From contig JBAZJN010000031.1 of NCBI GenBank assembly GCA_041651295.1, positions 1 to 11,008 on the forward strand: DNA of 11,008 nt, in the 5' to 3' direction. This DNA comes from JBAZJN01 sp041651295. Its GTDB lineage: Bacteria; Patescibacteriota; UBA1384; XYA2-FULL-43-10; CAINNR01. The translations under genes were made by a program, and so were the position numbers. The notes under the pieces were generated by a model, which made no database searches, was not told the origin of the DNA, and saw nothing but the letters and a program-made list of their open reading frames with translations. Within the stretch, counting starts at the first letter, position 1, and each line of letters begins with the position of its first letter. Below, one piece after another: positions 6,043 through 11,008 of this stretch.

Positions 6043-6666
6043 ATGTGTATGGGTGGATCAAATCAGGTTGGACCAACTGAAGATCAGATAGCACAGTCTG
6101 AGATCAATAATAATATGTGGGATTATTACCAGAAAAATTACAAACCTGTGATTAATAAGTATATCGCCACCAAGACAAGCAAAGCCAATACCGCACTTGA
6201 AAAGAAAAGCATGGGCGGCCAAATAAACGCGGATGTAATGAAAGCCGCGAAACCTCGATCAGCCACGAATGCCGTTGTCAACGCCAAGAACATGATGGAT
6301 TTATCCGATGTTAAGGCAAACGCTCTTGTAACAGGAGATGCGGCGGTAGAGTCAAGGAAAATGACAGAGAAACAGAACTTAATCAATATCGGCAGAGGGC
6401 AGACGACAACAGCCATGGCCGGCATGAATGAATTGGCCAGTATGTCCGTTGAGGATGCGATAAGAGATAAGGCTCGTGATGAGGAAGTTAAGGGCATGGA
6501 AGAGAACGCTATCGGCTCGACCGTTGGTGCTATTGCCGCTGCCGGAATGTATGGCAAAGGACTTATGAGTAAACCGCCGAAGGCAATGATCGATGCAGGC
6601 ACGGAAACAGAAAATCAACTTAACAACATAAAGAATGTAGGCGCAAAATGGGGCCTTTCTTATTAG
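6043..6666 (+). CDS. Internal virion protein of the MC-GG type (ejection protein candidate)
   Basis: This 207-residue protein begins MCMGGSNQ. It continues with a helical section containing MWDYYQKNYKPVINKYI (about residues 25-41), basic and Ala-rich helices, INIGRGQTTTAMAGMNELA in the middle, and a weakly hydrophobic Gly/Ala stretch AIGSTVGAIAAAGMYGKG near residue 160-175. This order (MC.GGS, W.YY...Y.P.... YI, GRGQ..., late Gly/Ala segment) is one that I know from short-tailed environmental phages, where the gene sits among internal-core genes comparable to T7 gene 14. Such proteins leave the particle with the DNA and help form a channel across the envelope. No enzymatic motif is seen. The next gene starts 11 bases after the stop. 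The family impression is moderate, and the ejection role is inferred from position and composition. Confidence 0.6.
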   Translation: MCMGGSNQVGPTEDQIAQSEINNNMWDYYQKNYKPVINKYIATKTSKANTALEKKSMGGQINADVMKAAKPRSATNAVVNAKNMMDLSDVKANALVTGDAAVESRKMTEKQNLINIGRGQTTTAMAGMNELASMSVEDAIRDKARDEEVKGMEENAIGSTVGAIAAAGMYGKGLMSKPPKAMIDAGTETENQLNNIKNVGAKWGLSY

Positions 6667-6677
6667 AGGTGTGAACT

Positions 6678-7175
6678 ATGGGAGGAGAAGCAGGCGTGGT
6701 AGTGCCAAGAATTAAATCTAGTAACGACGTGGGAGATGTCCGCGATAATATTGTGGCCATTGAAAATGTCATTAAAAATTTCCCGGATGCCATGATAGGC
6801 GATTGCTTTCCTTTAAGGCATACATTCGTTCCTGGAATGTATATCAGAGAGATAACAATGCCAAAAGGATCATTGCTTACGAGTAAAATACACAAAATAG
6901 AGCATCCATATTTTATACTGAGGGGGGATGTGTCAGTTATGACTGAGGAAGGTTCCGTAAGAATAAAGGCCCCCTTTTCCGGAATTACTCCCGCTGGAAC
7001 AAAAAGACTTATTTATTGCCATGAAGAAACTGTCTGGATTACGGTTCACAAGACCGACAAAACCGATTTAGGGGAGATCGAAGAAGAGATAATAGCCAAG
7101 AGTTTCGATGAACTTGATAATATAATCGAAATTAATTTTAAAGAGCAATTTATATTAGAGGAGGACTCGCAATGA
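6678..7175 (+). CDS. Phage cupin-domain protein
   Basis: This 165-residue protein starts at ATG 6678, with AGAGGTG 6 bases upstream. After an N-terminal helix (about 17-37) comes a single cupin barrel. It contains CFPLRHTFVPGMYIREITMPKG (43-64), LTSKIHKIEHPYFILRGDVSVMTEEG (67-92), APFSGITPAGTKRLIYCHEETVWITVHKTD (98-127), then an acidic C-terminal helix beginning LGEIEEEIIAKSFDE. Candidate metal ligands are H72, E75 or H76, and H115 or H124, which fit the two cupin motifs. This version is common in structural gene clusters of short-tailed phages, but its substrate and role there are not known to me. It may be a virion component rather than an enzyme. It overlaps the next gene by ATGA, so it belongs to the same expression unit as the internal proteins. 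The fold call is good. Confidence 0.8.
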   Translation: MGGEAGVVVPRIKSSNDVGDVRDNIVAIENVIKNFPDAMIGDCFPLRHTFVPGMYIREITMPKGSLLTSKIHKIEHPYFILRGDVSVMTEEGSVRIKAPFSGITPAGTKRLIYCHEETVWITVHKTDKTDLGEIEEEIIAKSFDELDNIIEINFKEQFILEEDSQ

Positions 7176-7642
7176 CTTGGGCAGCTGTAGCAGTAGGGGG
7201 AGTGGCGGCGGCGGGAACAGTGGGCAGCCTGGTCTACGCAAACAACAATAGACCTGACGCGCAAGGTAGTCCGGTTGGTGCAAATACGGCCAAGCTATTA
7301 AGAGAACAGTTTGCAGATTGGCAAAATACTTTCATGCCGATTGAACTGGAAGCGCTAAAAGGTATTTCATTTAATAATGATGCTTTATTACCGAGTTCAT
7401 TGGATAAGGCAAGAAAGACCGTTTCCGATTCCTATGATTCAATGGGTGGTATTCTGGAACGGCAAAACAGGGGACTGGGCATTGTCCCCACGTCACAACA
7501 AGAAGCAACTAATAAAAGACTTTTAAATTTAAACGAAGCTGCAACTACGGCAAGTGTCCAAAATAAAACACGGGCCAACGTGCGCCAAATGGATGAACAG
7601 ATTTTATTGGGCACGACGCCAAACCCGAACATTGTGAGGTAA
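7172..7642 (+). CDS. Small internal virion protein with N-terminal hydrophobic segment
   Basis: This 156-residue protein has a strong AGAGGAGG seven bases before ATG 7172. Residues 3-23 (AAVAVGGVAAAGTVGSLVY) form one Gly/Ala-rich hydrophobic segment without a signal-peptidase site pattern that I would trust. The rest is polar and mostly helical: LLREQFADWQNTFMPIELEALKGI (43-66), LDKARKTVSDSYDSMGGILERQNRGLG (77-103), then LLNLNEAATTASVQNKTRANVR. This shape, a glycine-rich membrane-active head followed by helical segments with a W...F.P.E pattern, is usual for ejection proteins of podovirus cores (T7 gp14 is the analogue by position). It overlaps the cupin gene by ATGA and lies four bases from the next gene. 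I do not recognise a named family. Coding status is firm; the function is inferred from location. Confidence 0.65.
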   Translation: MTWAAVAVGGVAAAGTVGSLVYANNNRPDAQGSPVGANTAKLLREQFADWQNTFMPIELEALKGISFNNDALLPSSLDKARKTVSDSYDSMGGILERQNRGLGIVPTSQQEATNKRLLNLNEAATTASVQNKTRANVRQMDEQILLGTTPNPNIVR

Positions 7643-7646
7643 TAAT

Positions 7647-7844
7647 ATGAATGGATTAATCAGTACCGGCGAAGATTATAAGAATAAGGCTCTTTCCGGA
7701 TTTATAAGAGAATCTGCAGACGAACAAAAAAGAAGCCAGGCCAATAAAGATTTGGCGGCTCAGCGACAGGAACAAACAATAAGTATGGCCGCATCCGGAG
7801 TGGGCACGGCTGTCAGTATCGGTTTGATGTTAGCGTGTCTTTAG
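7647..7844 (+). CDS. Small protein with C-terminal hydrophobic tail (internal virion or holin-like)
   Basis: This 65-residue protein follows the previous stop by four bases, with GTGAGG nearby. The first 45 residues are charged and helical (ESADEQKRSQANKDLAAQRQEQ). Residues about 47-65 form a hydrophobic C-terminal segment, SMAASGVGTAVSIGLMLACL. Small genes of this type (polar helix, then Gly/Ala-rich end) recur between internal-core genes in related phages. The other reading is a one-segment class of holin, such as T7 gp17.5, which is about the same size. No endolysin is next to it, so I prefer a virion or ejection role. The next gene starts 11 bases after the stop, behind AGGAGGG. Confidence 0.6.
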   Translation: MNGLISTGEDYKNKALSGFIRESADEQKRSQANKDLAAQRQEQTISMAASGVGTAVSIGLMLACL

Positions 7845-7855
7845 GAGGGTGAATT

Positions 7856-9790
7856 ATGCGATCAACATTATCAAATCCAATTGAAACGGGCGTTGATTCT
7901 TTTGTTAAGGTCTCCAGTTTGTTTAATCAATTGGAAAATTCCAAGAAGCAACGCGAGATCATGGATCAGGAAATTGCCGATAAGGAAGTGAATAGAACGC
8001 GCAATACGGAAATATTCGCACGAAAGAAGAAAAAATGGGCGGAAGAGGACGAACAGAAACACGGGCAGGAAAACTTGAATTTTCTGGAAAGCGCTCTTTC
8101 CAAGGCACAAACCGCCAAGGATAAAGGTGAGCCGTTTGATGTTTCCAATTTAACAGAGCAGGAACAAAACTCCATGATTTATTTCCATGATCACATGGGA
8201 AGTATTAACGCGGCTGATTATGGAAACGTATTGAGTATAATAAAAAATGCAGCACCGCAGGTTCAAGGGAAAAAAGCTCAGGTGCCTTTTGATGATAGGG
8301 TAAGCAAAACAGTAGCAACCGCGCTTCAGTTATCCGACGATCGTCTTAATGTGGACGATTACGGAAATCGATTACAGGGTAAAATTAAAAGTGCCGTTGT
8401 GGACGGAACGTCTCCTTCTATAGAAATGGGGTTAGTTGTTGAAAGAAAAATACCGCCGACGCAACCGGGGAAACCTTATAAACATATTGGAGACAATCAG
8501 CCGGTTTATGTCGCTCCTGATAGCAATCCTCAGAATGTAGTCGAGAAGGGGAATATTAATCTTAGTAACCGGCCAGTTGTGAAATTACCTGACGGTAAGA
8601 TAGCGACAGTATTTTCTATGTCCATCGGCGTTGACGGGAAAGAGGTATTGATCCCGTGTGTCAGTCAAGACGGCAGGATGTTAAACAGAAATGAAGCCGT
8701 CGCGGAATGGCGAAAAACCATTACAAAAGAAAAACCATTCGGTGAACATCTTGGAGTGTTTAACGATATCCAGTCTGCTGACGCCTACGCTCAGGAACTA
8801 CATAATAGCGAACTCTGGAAAAAGGATAATGAGTATTACGGGCAGGATACAAATAATGACCTTTTAAAACATACCAGCGGCGACCCCAACGCGCCTTATA
8901 CAATATTTCCTGCGCAGTTGGCCGCGAGTAAGTTTTCTTTACAGAAAGACCTGGCTGATATGGTCGAGCAACTGGAAGCGAAATTAGGCGGCGCTGCATT
9001 CTCGGAGCGCAAAGCGAAAATACGAGAAATAAGAAAATCAAATGCCGTTGTTAAGGATGCTTTAAAAGCCGTTCAGGAAGCCGGAGAAGGAACGCCGATC
9101 AACGAATTGCGTTCTATCTTTATGCAGAAACTTCCCTTGGATATGCCGATAAAAGAACAGGTAGAGCTGGCAAAGATATTTATTCCCGAAAAAGAGAAGA
9201 AGACTGAGGAAATGTATAAAACCGAAAACGGGATTGATATGATTTCCAAAGACGGCGGCGAGACATGGGGACCGCGATGGTCTCCAAAAGAAAGGGAGTT
9301 GACCGAAAACGGAACCAAAGGAATTAAAGAAAAGATGAAGACCTTCGATGATCTGTTTATCCAGACATACGGCGATAAATTACCAACCGAGACGGATCTG
9401 GAAGGAAACAAAAAAGCTCCCGATAAGAATACAATCCTGTCTAAATTAGGGACTTCTGAAGTCAAGAATAAATTCGATAAGAATGGAAAGCCGATAACCT
9501 TGCAGCAGTTACACGACGCCATGCAGCAGTATTACGAAGGACGGATTAAAGAGGGTGTTTCGCCTGCGGAAGCGTTAAATCAAACAACTACTTTCGGTCA
9601 GGATTTTGGGAATACGGGGAAGAAGGGAGCTTTTAATATTAAAGGAATTCCCGAAGATAAGGTGAAAAATATATCCAATAAATCAAACAATGCTATAAAA
9701 CTTGGCGCGAGAATACTGCAAAATCCAGAGACCGGAGAAATTCGCGCTAAATATCCCAATGGCGATACTGAGGTTATTTGGAAAAAATAA
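7856..9790 (+). CDS. Large internal virion protein (T7 gp15-like position)
   Basis: This 644-residue, mostly helical and charged protein begins at ATG 7856 behind AGGAGGG (7843-7849). Residues 1-75 are long amphipathic helices (VSSLFNQLENSKKQREIMDQEIADKE). Residues 232-321 form a recognisable phage module: GNINLSNRPVVKLPDGKIATV, VDGKEVLIPCVSQDGRMLNRNEAVAEW, then HLGVFNDIQSADAYAQELHNSE. I recall this N.DL.NRP / VLIP.VS.DGR / HLG.F.....A..YA..LH pattern from internal virion and peptidoglycan-hydrolase proteins of many phages. Residues about 355-430 are predicted coiled or helical, and S464-W471 (SKDGGETW) matches an Asp-box. The C-terminus (GARILQNPETGEIRAKYPNGDTEVIWKK) is a short beta unit. 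No lysozyme or transglycosylase catalytic motif is visible. It stands between a small membrane-active protein and another large internal protein, which fits an ejected core protein. Confidence 0.65.
   Translation: MRSTLSNPIETGVDSFVKVSSLFNQLENSKKQREIMDQEIADKEVNRTRNTEIFARKKKKWAEEDEQKHGQENLNFLESALSKAQTAKDKGEPFDVSNLTEQEQNSMIYFHDHMGSINAADYGNVLSIIKNAAPQVQGKKAQVPFDDRVSKTVATALQLSDDRLNVDDYGNRLQGKIKSAVVDGTSPSIEMGLVVERKIPPTQPGKPYKHIGDNQPVYVAPDSNPQNVVEKGNINLSNRPVVKLPDGKIATVFSMSIGVDGKEVLIPCVSQDGRMLNRNEAVAEWRKTITKEKPFGEHLGVFNDIQSADAYAQELHNSELWKKDNEYYGQDTNNDLLKHTSGDPNAPYTIFPAQLAASKFSLQKDLADMVEQLEAKLGGAAFSERKAKIREIRKSNAVVKDALKAVQEAGEGTPINELRSIFMQKLPLDMPIKEQVELAKIFIPEKEKKTEEMYKTENGIDMISKDGGETWGPRWSPKERELTENGTKGIKEKMKTFDDLFIQTYGDKLPTETDLEGNKKAPDKNTILSKLGTSEVKNKFDKNGKPITLQQLHDAMQQYYEGRIKEGVSPAEALNQTTTFGQDFGNTGKKGAFNIKGIPEDKVKNISNKSNNAIKLGARILQNPETGEIRAKYPNGDTEVIWKK
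8549..8818 (+). other. NRPVVK/LIPCVSQDGR module within the large internal protein
   Basis: This segment encodes residues 232-321. It carries the ordered motifs NINLSNRPVVK, LPDGKIATV, VLIPCVSQDGR, EAVAEWRKT, HLGVF and AYAQELHNSE. In other phages the same module appears in proteins of unlike overall architecture, which suggests a portable unit of unknown function. The spacing here is slightly expanded, with a KTITKEKPFGE loop before HLGVF. Confidence 0.65.
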
Positions 9791-9808
9791 TTTACAAGGA
9801 GTCCTGAC

Positions 9809-11008
9809 ATGGGCGATCCCAAACTCGACAACGGGTTTATTGATGTTACCGATACCATTCAATCACAAGAAAGTAAACTTCCAGATGGATTTATAGATGT
9901 TACAAACGAAGTAGCAACCTTGCCTTCTAAAAAGGGAAGAACTATTTCCGAGGAGTTCGTCAAAGGCGCCAAGGCGGGTTGGCTTAATGCCAATCAAGCC
10001 GTTGGTCAAATAGTGCAATATGTCGGCAAGGAAACAGGTGTCAAAACAATCGAGGATGTTGGACAGGATGCTAATGAGTATTGGGGAAAGAAGGTAGAGG
10101 AACAGACCGCGGATGTTAGTGATATCCGGAATATTGAATCATGGCATGATTTCGGAAAATGGGCGGCATGGAACATAGGACAAACCGGATCGCAGTTGGC
10201 CACAATAGCCCCGTTTATGTTCATGGGCGGCGGTGAAGTCGAAATGGCTAAAGGAGGTTTTACCGTTCTCGGCAATCTGTTAAAAGCCAAACCGGGCGCG
10301 GCTACACAATTTGCAAAATTTATCGGTCAGTGGGCGAAACTCAAACCGATTGATATACCAGTTGGAATATTGGAAGGCGGTCAGGTTTTAGGCGGACAAT
10401 TAGAAGCGCAGAAAAAAGGCGAGATAGAAGAACTTCACCCTATCCGTGGTCTGGTGTCGGCTTTTATTGCTACAAAACTTGAAGAGCTCGGCGACGTGAC
10501 AGCCATTGATAAAATGGTTCACGGAATCGGCGGACAATCAGGAAACCTTATTGCCAGAATAGCAAAAGGAACGGCGGGCACCGGAGCGGGAGAGTCAATG
10601 GAAGAATTCTTCCAGCAATATGCCGAACAATTCGGTATTAATCCAAAAGACATTAATTCCAAAGAACAATTTATGCAGGCGGTCAATGGTGCAGCAGCCG
10701 GTTTTGTCGGCGGCGCGGCCATGGGTTCGGTTACTGGTTTACCAAGCAGAAAAGGAAAGACTGAGCCTCAAATGCCGGAAGTTAAAACCGATCAGACCGG
10801 ACAGGCAATTGTTCCAACCGTTGATATTGAAGAATTCAAGACAAACCTCAAAGAAGGAAAATTGACCAAAGAAGAAGCTCTGATTCAGAGAAAGAAGATA
10901 TTAAAAACAAATCCGGAGATTGAGGATGATGTTAATAATATTCTCATTGAAACGGAAGAAAACAATCAATTTAAGGAGGCGCAAAATGCCACTGAAAAAG
11001 GGAAAGAG
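9809..11008 (+). CDS. Large internal virion protein, T7 gp16-like position (3' end outside window)
   Basis: The frame is open from ATG 9809 (AAGGAG seven bases upstream) to the end of the window, 400 codons. It starts with two copies of a short motif, NGFIDVTDTI (8-17) and DGFIDVTNEV (26-35), then a helical region. A first hydrophobic Gly-rich part lies near 130-145 (QLATIAPFMFMGGGE). A helical section rich in GGQ and AKPGA follows, then GAGESMEEFFQQYAEQFGIN, and a second Gly/Ala segment, VNGAAAGFVGGAAMGSVTG, near 290-310. The last visible 90 residues are charged. A GFIDV start with paired Gly/Ala segments and an E...Q..AE..G block is typical of large phage core or polyvalent proteins. A fresh gene start at 10986 lies inside this frame, so this protein may end just past the window rather than running to the thousand or more residues usual for gp16-like proteins. 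Confidence 0.65.
   Translation, partial: MGDPKLDNGFIDVTDTIQSQESKLPDGFIDVTNEVATLPSKKGRTISEEFVKGAKAGWLNANQAVGQIVQYVGKETGVKTIEDVGQDANEYWGKKVEEQTADVSDIRNIESWHDFGKWAAWNIGQTGSQLATIAPFMFMGGGEVEMAKGGFTVLGNLLKAKPGAATQFAKFIGQWAKLKPIDIPVGILEGGQVLGGQLEAQKKGEIEELHPIRGLVSAFIATKLEELGDVTAIDKMVHGIGGQSGNLIARIAKGTAGTGAGESMEEFFQQYAEQFGINPKDINSKEQFMQAVNGAAAGFVGGAAMGSVTGLPSRKGKTEPQMPEVKTDQTGQAIVPTVDIEEFKTNLKEGKLTKEEALIQRKKILKTNPEIEDDVNNILIETEENNQFKEAQNATEKGKE
10973..10979 (+). promoter_or_regulatory. Strong ribosome binding site inside the end of the large internal gene
   Basis: A perfect AAGGAGG lies six bases before the ATG at 10986. It falls inside the reading frame of the preceding gene, and its strength and spacing indicate that a new gene begins here. 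Confidence 0.75.
10986..11008 (+). CDS. Start of a small MPLKKGK-type phage protein (3' end outside window)
   Basis: The last 23 bases read MPLKKGK in the frame one base ahead of the preceding gene, directly after an ideal AAGGAGG. MPLKKGxS is the very conserved beginning of a short (about 40-70 residue) phage protein with a later PQKQA.AIAL segment. It is frequent in environmental phages and of unknown function. Only seven complete codons are visible, so the call rests on this opening and the ribosome binding site. If it is right, the preceding large gene should stop soon after the window edge, with a short overlap. Confidence 0.6.

Noticed and set aside
6138..6602. 154-codon minus-strand frame with hydrophobic stretches
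   Set aside because: It is a reverse-strand shadow of the Ala-rich internal protein gene. The hydrophobicity comes from reading its codons backwards, and I see no convincing start signal.
7647..7844. Calling the 65-residue protein a holin
   Set aside because: One hydrophobic segment and small size fit, but there is no endolysin or spanin beside it and it lies within the core-protein block. Kept only as an alternative.
9073..9522. 149-codon minus-strand frame opposite the large internal gene
   Set aside because: Ser/Leu/Phe-rich low-complexity composition, as expected from the reverse complement of a charged Lys/Glu-rich gene; no motif.

Overview
The window is part of the structural (late) region of a tailed bacteriophage or prophage, most likely a short-tailed, podovirus-like member of Caudoviricetes. 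All supported genes are on the + strand. They are packed tightly, with several ATGA or TAATG start/stop overlaps and AGGAGG-type ribosome binding sites. I see no tRNA, rRNA, CRISPR array, insertion sequence, integrase, or replication or packaging gene. The host cannot be named from this stretch. The strong Shine-Dalgarno signals indicate a bacterium, and the mixed, roughly balanced base composition suggests no particular phylum.

Layout. 1-3027: the neck and tail-tube end of a head-to-tail module, with a 5'-truncated adaptor-like protein carrying an inserted beta domain, a second adaptor (DUF6682-like), and the body of a tail nozzle/stabilisation-type protein. 3028-3135: the only real intergenic gap, holding a clear intrinsic terminator. 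3136-5355: a conserved small structural protein and a modular fibre/adhesin made of two FN3-like repeats, eight short Asp-rich repeats, a Big2-like domain and a C-terminal domain that I recognise as normally ending the nozzle protein. 5352-5600: a small protein built from three copies of one motif. 5597-11008: a block of probable internal-virion or ejection proteins comparable in position to T7 genes 13-16. It holds a GNAT-fold (DUF2833-like) protein, an MC-GG-type internal protein, a cupin, two small proteins with hydrophobic segments, a 644-residue internal protein, and the start of another large internal protein with twin GFIDVT motifs. A small MPLKKGK-type gene starts in the last 23 bases.

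How the genes work together. The adaptors and nozzle would build the neck through which DNA leaves the head. The fibre and small structural proteins would decorate the tail and bind the host. The internal proteins would be packaged with the genome and ejected into the cell envelope.

The most interesting signal is an architectural one. The nozzle frame stops early and is followed by a terminator. The domain expected at its C-terminus reappears about 2 kb downstream at the end of the adhesin, directly before the gene that I would expect to follow the nozzle. This looks like a cassette (terminator, structural gene, FN3/Ig-like modules) inserted into an ancestral nozzle gene. Adaptor and nozzle also carry internal decoration domains, so the whole neck and tail appears to have gained surface modules. 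Family assignments come from recalled sequence patterns, not from a database search.
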